A DNA stretch of 56,000 bases from a bacterium (GTDB lineage: Bacteria > Krumholzibacteriota > Krumholzibacteriia > LZORAL124-64-63). The stretch spans positions 1-56,000 of the forward strand of contig JAAESD010000092.1 of assembly GCA_024229695.1 (NCBI GenBank). The letters run 5' to 3'. Numbering within the stretch: position 1 is the stretch's first letter; every line of letters starts with the position of its first letter. A model generated the notes under the pieces. The model saw only the letters and a program-made list of their open reading frames with translations. It did no database searches and was not told the origin of the DNA. The position numbers and the translations under genes were made by a program. Shown here piece by piece: positions 47,208 through 55,150 of the stretch.

Positions 47208-48541
47208 CCTGGGACCTCTTCCATATCAGTTATTGTCGACAACTCTTCTGCGCGTCGTATCAGTGCATGCTCTCCCGATGTGGAAATCATCACCACCGCA
47301 GGCCTGTATGTTATAAACTGCATCCATTGGGTAACATTGTAAGCGCCTACGCTCTTGATCACCAGCTTGTCCCCGACCTCAACTGGAGGGAACAAAAGAG
47401 ATGGCCTGATTACATCGATATTCATACAAAGTGGACCATGAATAATTGCCTGCTCAGGAGTTCCTGATACTGGCTGGGCTGGAACTATTTCATGTTTATA
47501 CCAGAATGCTGTAAATAGAATGTTCACACCAGCATCAATAACTACTGAGCGTTGACCATCTGGTAATCGTTTGTTGGCAACAACAGAAGTCAGTATGTAC
47601 CCTGCATCATCTATCAATGCACGACCAGTTTCCAGAAAAAGAGTTGGATAGTCATCAGGTTGACAAGAAAGCTCAGACAGCCCACTTGAAACTGCTTCGG
47701 CAAATCTGCTCAGAGGTGGAGTGGTCTGGCTACCTGGCAAATATTGAGTATGCAGTGTATTGCAAGAAGCAATTCCGCCACCAATATCGATATAATCCAA
47801 TGTGATACTATGTTCTTCGCGCAACCAGTTTGCAAAAAGAGCCAACTTTGCAGATTGCTCCTGGTATGCTTCCGGCTGTTGAATAAATGTTCCCAAATGA
47901 CAGTGAAGCCCGTTGAGAGACAGTTTCCCGCCAGCTAAAATACGCCTGACAGCATCTCTGGCCTGGCCATTATCCAGGTTAAAACCGAATCGGCCCCATG
48001 GCGGCGTAGCTGATGTACCAAGATTAACTCTGATACCAATAGATACATCTTCATTGATTTTCTCTGCGACTTCTTCTGCAGTCTGCAGTTCATCAAAATT
48101 ATCCAGATTGACTATCGATTTATTACGAAAAGCTTTTTCAAGTGCATCAGCAGGTTTCAAAGGGCCATTAAAAATAATTCGAGAACCAGGTACACCATTG
48201 TGAATTGCTTTATCGTACTCAAACTCTGAAACAACTTCAGCCCAGGACCCTTCACGATGAAAAACTTTACATATAGCATCCAGGTAATTGGTTTTGTATG
48301 ACCAGGCTACTGTTGTTTTTGGATAACGAAGCTTAAATGCTTCATTCAGTTCCTCAGTTTTATCAACAATACTCTGCTCTGAGAATACAAAAAGAGGAGA
48401 TCCATATTTCTCCAGCAGCTCTGCGACAGCAACTCCATCGATGCTGACCATAGGCTCAACAGAAGGAACAGATCCAAATTTATTCAGCATGCCAAGTTGA
48501 TGTTTAACCAGCATCGGTTTTTCATAAGGCTTTCGACTCAT
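47192..48541 (-). CDS. Fold-III PLP enzyme, diaminopimelate decarboxylase-like
   Basis: The 449-residue protein has an alanine-racemase-like barrel plus a C-terminal beta domain. PLP lysine is Lys83 in WSYKTNYL. Also seen are GLHCHLGTFI, the phosphate loop DYIDIGGGI, ETGRALIDDAGYI and SVGAYNVTQWMQF. The usual C-E-S-x-D site of diaminopimelate and related decarboxylases reads CMNID, keeping the Cys and Asp but losing the Glu, so the substrate is likely not diaminopimelate. Relatives act on ornithine, carboxynorspermidine, carrier-bound glutamate or peptides. ATG 48541 has GGAG 6 bases upstream and overlaps the ATP-grasp stop (ATGA). A decarboxylation or racemisation of a ligase product is inferred. 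Confidence 0.85.
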   Translation of the reverse strand: MSRKPYEKPMLVKHQLGMLNKFGSVPSVEPMVSIDGVAVAELLEKYGSPLFVFSEQSIVDKTEELNEAFKLRYPKTTVAWSYKTNYLDAICKVFHREGSWAEVVSEFEYDKAIHNGVPGSRIIFNGPLKPADALEKAFRNKSIVNLDNFDELQTAEEVAEKINEDVSIGIRVNLGTSATPPWGRFGFNLDNGQARDAVRRILAGGKLSLNGLHCHLGTFIQQPEAYQEQSAKLALFANWLREEHSITLDYIDIGGGIASCNTLHTQYLPGSQTTPPLSRFAEAVSSGLSELSCQPDDYPTLFLETGRALIDDAGYILTSVVANKRLPDGQRSVVIDAGVNILFTAFWYKHEIVPAQPVSGTPEQAIIHGPLCMNIDVIRPSLLFPPVEVGDKLVIKSVGAYNVTQWMQFITYRPAVVMISTSGEHALIRRAEELSTITDMEEVPGWLQD

Positions 48542-49599
48542 TTTGGCTCCATTCCATGGCACTCGCCACTGGCAACAATGTGCTGGAATTGATCTACGTG
48601 GGTTATTTGATCTAAAGAAATTCGTACGAACATTGTACCTGCATCTGGTGCTGGCATAACATCAGGATCTGATCCGAATGCTAATTGTGAAACTGCCATT
48701 GATAGATTTACTCCCGCACCGGCTGATAAAAAAGTCCAGGCTGGGAAACGTGGATTTACTTCCAATAGCAAATGCTCTCCCGTTGTTGTGCGTAGTATTT
48801 CCAGCTCACATGGACCACGCCATTTAGTGGCCTTCATAAACTTGTTAGTCATTTCCATCAACTCATCACCTTTAACCACAATACCGGACCAACCTTTGCC
48901 TTTGTCTGTCATATACATTTTTTTCATCGGCACTGCACCAACAAGCCCGCCTTTACCATCACCAACAGCAACAACATCAAACTCAGTGCCAGAGATAAAC
49001 TCCTGAACAATTATTGGCACACCCCATTGGGCAACCATCTTATTATAAGCTATCGATGCATCTTCAACAGAGTGACAAATTTCTGCTCCGTAGAACACAC
49101 CTTTGATTACCAATGGGAAAGTGAATTGCTCGTGTAATTTGTAGACATCATCAATCGATGCTATTACACACTGTGCTGGCACTCTGATCTTGGCTGCAGC
49201 TCCAAGCTCTGGAAGTTTGGTTTTTGACCGCATCTCATACTGATCTTTGGTCGGCAGAAACATTTTGCATCCTGCCTCTTCCAGATTGTCAGAAATCGCA
49301 TTAAAACCAGGAAGCTCAGAATCCAGGGTCGGAATACAAATCTGCATTCCTGTCTGGTTAATAATATACTTTATTCTGTTTTTAAGAGCGTCTTCACCTT
49401 CTGATGGATAAGGAATCAGATATACTGCATCTGCATAATCTGAAAAGTTACCAGGATCCAAAGCATCATATGACAGACCAATTATTTTTCCTTTGAATTC
49501 AGGGTCATGTCTTAAAGACCTGATTACTGATATCCCTGGGCCCGGGTTATCCGTTGCATTCAGACCAGTAACACCAATTACAACATCTGCTTTATTCAA
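48538..49599 (-). CDS. ATP-grasp ligase
   Basis: The 353-residue enzyme has a Rossmann-like pre-domain starting VVIGVTGLNATDNPGPGISVIRSLR, then an ATP-grasp core with Lys166 in FPLVIKGV, IIVQEFISGTEFDVVAV (Glu200), CELEIL, and LLLEVNPRFPAW (Glu280, Asn282) for Mg-ATP. These enzymes activate a carboxylate as acyl phosphate and join it to an amine, thiol or imine. The overall plan is like PylC and carbamoyl-phosphate-synthase-type ligases. It overlaps the PqqD-like gene by 8 bases and the PLP gene by 4, so it probably works in the same pathway. Acceptor and donor cannot be read. Confidence 0.88.
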   Translation of the reverse strand: MNKADVVIGVTGLNATDNPGPGISVIRSLRHDPEFKGKIIGLSYDALDPGNFSDYADAVYLIPYPSEGEDALKNRIKYIINQTGMQICIPTLDSELPGFNAISDNLEEAGCKMFLPTKDQYEMRSKTKLPELGAAAKIRVPAQCVIASIDDVYKLHEQFTFPLVIKGVFYGAEICHSVEDASIAYNKMVAQWGVPIIVQEFISGTEFDVVAVGDGKGGLVGAVPMKKMYMTDKGKGWSGIVVKGDELMEMTNKFMKATKWRGPCELEILRTTTGEHLLLEVNPRFPAWTFLSAGAGVNLSMAVSQLAFGSDPDVMPAPDAGTMFVRISLDQITHVDQFQHIVASGECHGMEPK

Positions 49600-49858
49600 C
49601 AGGAGCCTCCAGCGAACTCAACCCCTGCTCCTGAAGATTATGAATAAACTCCAAAACATGTCTGTAAACATCTCTGCCATCAGCTTCAAATTCAGCTTTT
49701 ATACCTTCAACAATATTTTCAACAGCTGATCCAGCTTTCATCTGTTCTATAACATAACGAGCTGTTTCATTTGCTGTATATGTCAATCCTGTGTGAGGAT
49801 CAAAAACAAAACCAGACTCATTAACAGCTAATTCCTGCAACCTTACGTTTCCAGTCAT
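49592..49858 (-). CDS. PqqD-like protein (peptide-chaperone fold)
   Basis: The 88-residue protein has a PqqD/RRE-like winged-helix fold: AVNESGFVFDPHTGLTYTAN, TARYVIEQMKAGSA, IVEGIKAEFEADGRDVYRHVLEFIHNLQEQGL. In other systems PqqD-type proteins bind leader peptides for RiPP enzymes, and stand-alone ones occur with HprK-like kinases and ATP-grasp enzymes. ATG 49858 has an AGGAAAGAG site 6 bases upstream; the TTG at 49894 sits inside a stem-loop and was rejected. It opens the six-gene operon. No radical-SAM gene is visible in the window. Confidence 0.8.
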   Translation of the reverse strand: MTGNVRLQELAVNESGFVFDPHTGLTYTANETARYVIEQMKAGSAVENIVEGIKAEFEADGRDVYRHVLEFIHNLQEQGLSSLEAPVE

Positions 49859-49864
49859 AACCAG

Positions 49865-49908
49865 CTCTTTCCTGAAAATAAAACAATTTCTCAACGATTG
49901 AGAAAGAG
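49865..49908 (-). promoter_or_regulatory. Leader with alternative stem-loops before the PqqD-like gene
   Basis: Stem A: TTTCTCAA/TTGAGAAA (49887-49894 with 49898-49905), 8 perfect pairs, 3-base loop. On the transcript it is followed by TTGTTTTATTTTC, which looks like a terminator. Stem B: CTCTTTC (49908-49902 on the transcript) can instead pair with GAAAGAG (49871-49865), which is the Shine-Dalgarno region of the PqqD-like gene. A and B share bases and cannot form together. This gives a simple switch, but no ligand-binding domain is recognised. Confidence 0.45.
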
Positions 49909-49971
49909 TCCCAGTTCAATTGTACCGATATTTTATACATAGGCGGGGGATGAATCGTCTATCTTCAATAG

Positions 49972-50000
49972 ATTATACCAATTATGCCATAATTAAGCAA
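49972..50000 (-). promoter_or_regulatory. Extended -10 promoter of the six-gene operon
   Basis: On the minus strand, TTGCTT (50000-49995), a 17-base spacer and TGGTATAAT (-10 at 49977-49972) form an extended -10 promoter. Transcription would begin near 49965, giving a leader of about 107 bases that includes both stem-loops. Confidence 0.6.
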
Positions 50001-50007
50001 CTTGTTA

Positions 50008-50027
50008 ATTGATTATGTATCATCAAT
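50008..50027. promoter_or_regulatory. Small dyad between divergent genes
   Basis: ATTGAT (50008-50013) and ATCAAT (50022-50027) form a 6-base inverted repeat with an 8-base spacer just upstream of the operon's -35 box. It might be an operator shared by both divergent units; arms this short also arise by chance in AT-rich DNA. Confidence 0.25.
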
Positions 50028-50147
50028 CTAATGCACAAAACCAGATATAACCTTGACCCCGTATCATGGGATGCTTACCATCTACAGAACTCATATGCTT
50101 ATAGGCAGCTCTTGCTTATTAATTCCCATTAAAGAAAGGTTTACCTT

Positions 50148-51707
50148 ATGGGTGGCACTGCACCAGGAACCGACTCAAAGTCCCCGTTACGGGAGATAAC
50201 CCAACCGTTTATTGATATGATTCATGCCCCAAGAGCACTTTGGGGAATCAATCTCGCCTATTTCCTTGAAGGCTGGGTCTACTTTGGAATGCTTGGCTAT
50301 CTTGCCATGCACTTCTCAGACTTCATCTTTGTAGATAGTCACAATCCGGATATCGATTCCCACCATATGGTAATGTTCCTGACTGCCGGTATCACTATTT
50401 CGATGTTCTTTCTGGGATCTGTTGCAGACAAAAAAGGAATTCGTAAAACTCTATTAATGGCCTTTTGTTGCCTGCTTGCAGGTAGAGTCATCTGGGCAGC
50501 AGCCCCATTTGTTTTCACAGAAACTGGTATGTGGAGCGGCATGCACCTGATGACTATGGCTGGTATTCTGTTAGTTGTCATTGGCTATGGTATGTATCAA
50601 CCAGCTGCTTATGCTGGGGTAAGAAAGTTCACCACTCCCAAAACAGCTGCAATGGGGTTTGCAATGCTATACGCATTGATGAACCTTGGTGGTTGGTTGC
50701 CAACCTTCTTCTCACCTATTAGAAATGCAATCGGCATCACTGGATCTTTCTGGGTTTACACAACCATCTCTGCAATTGCACTGGTTGTAACATTCTTTAT
50801 CCTCACACGACAAGTGGAAGACAACGCAATTGAGCAGGTAAAACTGGAAACAGCTGATGATGAGACCAAAAAAGACGAGAAGACTGAAGAAAAAGTTGTT
50901 GTTGTAGAAGATGCCAAAGTTCCAATTCACTTACTTGTAACACTGTTGGCAGTTGCTGCCGCAGCTCTTCTACTTCCTGCACCATTCAGTTATGTTGTAG
51001 CTGGTTTACTTGCCCTGATGGTAGTCCTGCTTCCAATGCGGATAGGATTTTTACAAGCTGCTTATACCTGGCTTGCAAATCACCCACTTTCAAACGCAAA
51101 GTTCTTCTTCTTCATTTTTGCGCTGATTCCAGTGCAGACTCTGTTTACTTACAACTGGCTGATTCTGCCTCAGTATCTTGAGCGCGCATTTGAAGGTGGA
51201 TTTGTAAGTGATAACTTTGAAGTCTTTGCTAACATGAACCCAATTCTGATTTTCATTGCAGTGCCAATTATCACTGCAATTACAATGAAACGTAATGTCT
51301 ACAGTATGATGATAATTGGAACATTTGTTATGGCTGTGCCTGCTTTCCTGCTGGCTGTCGATACAAGTATCTACACTCTGTTGGGCTATTTGCTGATTAT
51401 GACAATTGGTGAAGCAATGTGGCAACCTCGATTCCTGCAATACGCAGCTGAGATTGCTCCTGAAGGCAGAACTGGTGCTTACATGGGTGTAGCTCAGTTC
51501 CCATGGTTCCTGACAAAAATGGTTGTTCCATTGTACTCAGGCTACATGCTGCAAAGATTCCTGCCTGCAAGAACTGAGGATGTTACCGATGTCGTTCGTG
51601 AACCTGAAACTATGTGGCTTTACTTCTCACTGATTGCAATTTCATCAACAATTATGTTGATGCTGGCAAAAGGGTGGGTTGGTAAGGACTTTAAAACTAA
51701 ACACTAG
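50148..51707 (+). CDS. MFS transporter, POT/peptide-transporter-like
   Basis: The 519-residue inner-membrane protein has about 14 hydrophobic helices. An acidic/lysine-rich loop (about 225-260, DDETKKDEKTEEK) and two extra helices stand between the N- and C-terminal six-helix bundles, as in bacterial POT/PTR2 proteins. TM1 contains FLEGWVYFGMLGYLAMHF, comparable to the POT ExxER/Y-G region but without a full ExxERF motif. MFS loop 2-3 SVADKKGIRKTLL is present. It would couple proton influx to transport of peptides or similar solutes. It is divergent from the six-gene operon and separated by about 290 bases. AAAGG lies 8 bases before ATG 50148. Confidence 0.8.
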   Translation: MGGTAPGTDSKSPLREITQPFIDMIHAPRALWGINLAYFLEGWVYFGMLGYLAMHFSDFIFVDSHNPDIDSHHMVMFLTAGITISMFFLGSVADKKGIRKTLLMAFCCLLAGRVIWAAAPFVFTETGMWSGMHLMTMAGILLVVIGYGMYQPAAYAGVRKFTTPKTAAMGFAMLYALMNLGGWLPTFFSPIRNAIGITGSFWVYTTISAIALVVTFFILTRQVEDNAIEQVKLETADDETKKDEKTEEKVVVVEDAKVPIHLLVTLLAVAAAALLLPAPFSYVVAGLLALMVVLLPMRIGFLQAAYTWLANHPLSNAKFFFFIFALIPVQTLFTYNWLILPQYLERAFEGGFVSDNFEVFANMNPILIFIAVPIITAITMKRNVYSMMIIGTFVMAVPAFLLAVDTSIYTLLGYLLIMTIGEAMWQPRFLQYAAEIAPEGRTGAYMGVAQFPWFLTKMVVPLYSGYMLQRFLPARTEDVTDVVREPETMWLYFSLIAISSTIMLMLAKGWVGKDFKTKH

Positions 51708-51717
51708 ACTTCATATG

Positions 51718-51749
51718 GACGGGTGGTTTCCAGACCACCCGTCTTTTTT
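51718..51749 (+). terminator. Intrinsic terminator after the POT-like gene
   Basis: GACGGGTGGT (51718-51727) and ACCACCCGTC (51734-51743) form a perfect 10-base-pair GC-rich stem with a TTCCAG loop, followed by TTTTTT. It stands 11 bases after the stop and just before the convergent kinase gene. Confidence 0.88.
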
Positions 51750-52443
51750 ATTTTTTCCTGCCATATCCATAGTGTTTATGACCATAGAAATACGGTAATA
51801 CTTCAGCTAAATTATTAGCAACAACTCCAATAATATTGGCACCTACACCTTTTAAAATATCGATCCCACGCTTTGACAGAACACCAGGAGTTCTGCCAGC
51901 CATAACCAGATAAAGAATCCCATCTGCTACTTCGTTGAAAAGCAAAGTGTCACTGACAGGCACAACTGGTGGACAGTCAAGTATGATAATATCATAGTCT
52001 TCTTTATATTGACCGAATACTGTTTCCATCTTTTTTGTATCAAGCAAGTGGCTTGGTTGATCGAACATTGTTCCAGCAGGCAGAAAATCCAGATTGTCCA
52101 GATAAGTATTAATCGGTTTTATTTTGTCCACAGAACCCGACAGTACATCAGACAATCCTGGTGTAATTGGTACATCAAAAGCAGAATGTTGAACTGGGCG
52201 CCGCATATCTCCATCAACCAACAAGATTTTTTTCTTCATATGACTAGAGAGCACCAGGCTGAAGTTAAGAGCAAAAAGACTCTTGCCCTCTCCACGTTCA
52301 GCACTGGTTATAAGAACACATCGCTTACGATCAAAATCGAGTTCACGATTCAACCTGATCATTATCCGCCGTAACTCAATTGCCATCGGCGATTCGATAT
52401 CCAAAATTTTATGTCGCGATTCAGCCACTTTAATTCCCTTCAT
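51748..52443 (-). CDS. BY-kinase (CpsD/CapB-type tyrosine kinase)
   Basis: The 231-residue cytoplasmic ATPase has Walker A SAERGEGKS (47-55), Walker A' LLVDGDMRRP (75-84), Walker B DIIILDCPPV (151-160), and a C-terminal tyrosine cluster YFYGHKHYGYG (218-228) as the autophosphorylation site. It pairs with the Wzc-like protein that ends 4 bases into it (ATGA). In this family, cycles of phosphorylation control the length and export of capsule or exopolysaccharide. No other export genes adjoin it; the polysaccharide genes at 10-15 kb are candidates for the same pathway. Confidence 0.92.
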   Translation of the reverse strand: MKGIKVAESRHKILDIESPMAIELRRIMIRLNRELDFDRKRCVLITSAERGEGKSLFALNFSLVLSSHMKKKILLVDGDMRRPVQHSAFDVPITPGLSDVLSGSVDKIKPINTYLDNLDFLPAGTMFDQPSHLLDTKKMETVFGQYKEDYDIIILDCPPVVPVSDTLLFNEVADGILYLVMAGRTPGVLSKRGIDILKGVGANIIGVVANNLAEVLPYFYGHKHYGYGRKK

Positions 52444-54029
52444 CGCAGTTGTGGATACAGATAGAACAGGCCAAGTGCTGCTATAGCAAGTATCAGAATA
52501 ATAAGTATCGTCCAGACAAGCACTCTGGTCCTGCGACCAGATCCGAAAGGACCATTCTTTATAATTGGCATTGTTCCAACCACAGTAACTTGTAATTCTC
52601 TTTCAATTTGCGAAACAGATTTTAACGATTTGTCCAACATCTCAGCTAATAAAACAAGCCCAGCACCAATAGCCATGGCAATTGCAACCGCCATCATAGC
52701 CAGTCGTTTCTTATCTGGCTCAAATGGGTACTCAGGATAGCTTGGATCCTTACGTACAACAATTTTGTACCCAATCTCGGAAAGACTTGCAGCCAATCTG
52801 AGATTTTCCCTGGAAATATCTTCCTCAACAGAGTTAAGCATCTCCTGGGCAGACAACACATTCTGCTCCAGCGTATTCAACCTGGCAGATTGCTCCGGTT
52901 GTCCGGCCATAAAATCCATACACTCCTGCACATGAGATCTCAGCCTGCCAATGACATCCTGCTTTGTTGATCTATAAAAAAGTTCATTCAAATATTTTTG
53001 AATTACAGAACGATCTTCAAAATTCACCTGTGGAAATGATTTTCGCAATAACTGCTCAATTTTCCGGTCAATATTCAGACGAAGAGACCCTGCAGAAATG
53101 CCAAAATATGTCTCTCCGTTGAGCAGAGAGATAGCACTCTGATAGCCAGCGTTTTGCAAAGCATCAAGATCTGTTGCAACATCAACATCATTTTCAATAG
53201 ACTGTGCAATTTGATCAGTTTCGGGTATAGCAGAAACCGACAGCCTCTTCATCGTCACAAAAGCTGCATCACCTGCTCGAAAATCATTCTCAAGATCAGA
53301 TAGCAATGAATTCGCCTGAGACAAATTATTTTCACTGACTGGATTACCAGACAACAGAGATGGCCCTGTTTTAATTCTGTAGGCAGTGAGCGATGATTGA
53401 GCAGCTTCAAGATTGTCTGCCATTATAGACCGTTGATTTTCCAGGAAAACCATCGTGCTTGTACTTGGTTCAAGCCTGCTCGCACGCTCTTCTTCCAGGA
53501 ATCTGTTTAAAATTTCCTTTGATAGCAGGTACACAAGATCAGGGTTCTGATGTCTGATACCGATTGAGAACAGATGTGTATCATCATTTTGTACAATAAT
53601 CCATTTCTCCAGCTTTCTAACTAAAGCAGCTACGGCGGCATCTTCATTAAGGTTTGCTTCTGGAGTCTCATCTTTGTCCCCTAATAGAGAAGATCGATGT
53701 AGATTCAGATCCCGGACAATTCGCTCTAAAAACTTGGGGCTGGTTACAATTGTGCGAATAATAACCATGGTTTCTTTATCTGCATCGCGAGATCGGCTGT
53801 ACCTGCGATTGCCATCCGGAATTGTTTGTGCAGATGTAGATTCTCTAATAACTCGCAACTGCCCTGATGTCCGATAAACGGGCGCCATAGTTTTAATGGC
53901 AAGATAGCCCATACCAAGACAGATAATGAAAGGCACAAAAAATAACCATTTGCGGCGCCAGAACATTCGCAATAGCTCAACCGGGGAAAAGCTACTTTCC
54001 TTGGCCTCATTTTCATATAACTGATTCAT
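52440..54029 (-). CDS. Wzc/Wzz-like polysaccharide chain-length and export protein
   Basis: The 529-residue protein has an N-terminal Wzz domain with its first membrane segment at 28-46 (WLFFVPFIICLGMGYLAI), a long coiled-coil periplasmic part (about 170-410), the Wzz-type second membrane segment at about 443-465 (preceded by YPEYPFEPDKKR, the proline-rich GNVR/Wzz hallmark region) and a third hydrophobic segment near the C-terminus. The kinase is a separate protein, as in Gram-positive CapA/CapB pairs, not fused as in E. coli Wzc. ATG 54029 follows GGGGGA. Confidence 0.9.
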   Translation of the reverse strand: MNQLYENEAKESSFSPVELLRMFWRRKWLFFVPFIICLGMGYLAIKTMAPVYRTSGQLRVIRESTSAQTIPDGNRRYSRSRDADKETMVIIRTIVTSPKFLERIVRDLNLHRSSLLGDKDETPEANLNEDAAVAALVRKLEKWIIVQNDDTHLFSIGIRHQNPDLVYLLSKEILNRFLEEERASRLEPSTSTMVFLENQRSIMADNLEAAQSSLTAYRIKTGPSLLSGNPVSENNLSQANSLLSDLENDFRAGDAAFVTMKRLSVSAIPETDQIAQSIENDVDVATDLDALQNAGYQSAISLLNGETYFGISAGSLRLNIDRKIEQLLRKSFPQVNFEDRSVIQKYLNELFYRSTKQDVIGRLRSHVQECMDFMAGQPEQSARLNTLEQNVLSAQEMLNSVEEDISRENLRLAASLSEIGYKIVVRKDPSYPEYPFEPDKKRLAMMAVAIAMAIGAGLVLLAEMLDKSLKSVSQIERELQVTVVGTMPIIKNGPFGSGRRTRVLVWTILIILILAIAALGLFYLYPQLR

Positions 54030-54223
54030 CGTCCCCCACGCATTTTATGAGTAGTTTAGCATTCACTTCGAATAGGCTATTACAAGTTTGCTACTTATGC
54101 AACATAATGACAACCAACATTTACAGTTTTTCCTTCTCTTGTAACCCACCTTTTACAATCGATTCCAAAATTCTGTCCATATATCCAGATTTCTGCCGGC
54201 ATAATTCTCGCTGTGCTCATTTT

Positions 54224-55150
54224 ATGAGAACAAAATTATTACTCTTTTCACTAACTTTACTTCTTGGATCATGCCATTCTATTGATTCGACAGCTCCTTC
54301 ACACGCTGTCCTTGTTGCTCAACACACTATAGAACCTGAGTTTGCCGTATTGCTTGCAAGCTCCGGAAATTCCGCATCATGGTGCTGGGAAAAATCTGGA
54401 GATACCGGTTTTGCAGAGCTGGAACTATCAAGCAATAGTTACAGCTGGAAGCTGAACGACTACAATTCTCACAGGAAAGACAGCTCAATAATTACACTCC
54501 AACCCGAGAATACATTGACCTGGCACTGCCTGACCACAACTCATGCGAAACTTGTTGCTGGTCTCGCCCCCCCGTTACCTGTTTTACAAATTGACTCCAC
54601 AGAATATACAAACCTTCATCATTTCCTGGTTGAGATGACTTCTCCCAGGTACAACAGCGTTGTTACCCATTGGGTTGGAGAACCAATCCCGGTTCAGGTC
54701 GATAATTTTGTATCAGGTTTTATAAATCTATCCGATGCGCTGTCCCATGCCACAAATATCTGGAATGAGGCTTTCGGTTATACCGTTTTTGAAGTAAATC
54801 AATTCATTCCGTGGGGTGTCAGGCTCATCTACACACCAGGTATGCAATCGCCTCCTCTTTACATCAGAGGCGTGCGATTAGATGATTCCGGACATCCAAT
54901 GCTTATGCATATTCATGCCGGCGATAATTACAGCAACAATCATACAAATATCTGGATAAACAGAGCGATGGTACACGAGCTTGCTCATGCAGCCTGTTTA
55001 TGGGGTCACAGCCGCGACAGAAATCACATCTTGTGGGAGAATGGACCTATAGTAGATACGCCCTCTGACGATGAAATCAGAGCTATCAGGCTGTGGCGTG
55101 CCATGCCCGATGGAACTAGTCTGCTGGATTACTCTTTAACTGACTTCTGA
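54224..55150 (+). CDS. Zinc-metalloprotease-like lipoprotein
   Basis: The 308-residue protein begins at ATG 54224. Its signal MRTKLLLFSLTLLLGSC carries a lipobox with Cys17. The upstream in-frame ATG at 54047 would put 59 non-signal residues before it, and neither start has a clear ribosome site. The metalloprotease motif HELAHAACLWGHSRD has zinc ligands His251 and His255, the base Glu252, and a third-ligand candidate His262, one position later than the metzincin HExxHxxGxxH pattern. Upstream, NLSDALSHATNIWNEAFGYTVF looks like the substrate-binding region of matrixin-type peptidases. It could process surface proteins. Its 3' end overlaps the convergent synthetase gene by 35 bases. Confidence 0.72.
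   Translation: MRTKLLLFSLTLLLGSCHSIDSTAPSHAVLVAQHTIEPEFAVLLASSGNSASWCWEKSGDTGFAELELSSNSYSWKLNDYNSHRKDSSIITLQPENTLTWHCLTTTHAKLVAGLAPPLPVLQIDSTEYTNLHHFLVEMTSPRYNSVVTHWVGEPIPVQVDNFVSGFINLSDALSHATNIWNEAFGYTVFEVNQFIPWGVRLIYTPGMQSPPLYIRGVRLDDSGHPMLMHIHAGDNYSNNHTNIWINRAMVHELAHAACLWGHSRDRNHILWENGPIVDTPSDDEIRAIRLWRAMPDGTSLLDYSLTDF

Noticed and set aside
43832-49858. Cellulose/alginate-type polysaccharide export operon, suggested by TPR plus barrel protein
   Set aside because: No glycosyltransferase, synthase or cyclic-di-GMP domain is present; the partner genes are amino-acid or peptide enzymes.
49859-50147. Short precursor peptide gene before the PqqD-like gene
   Set aside because: I read both strands and found no start with a ribosome site leading to a leader-like peptide; the space is taken by promoter and stem-loops.
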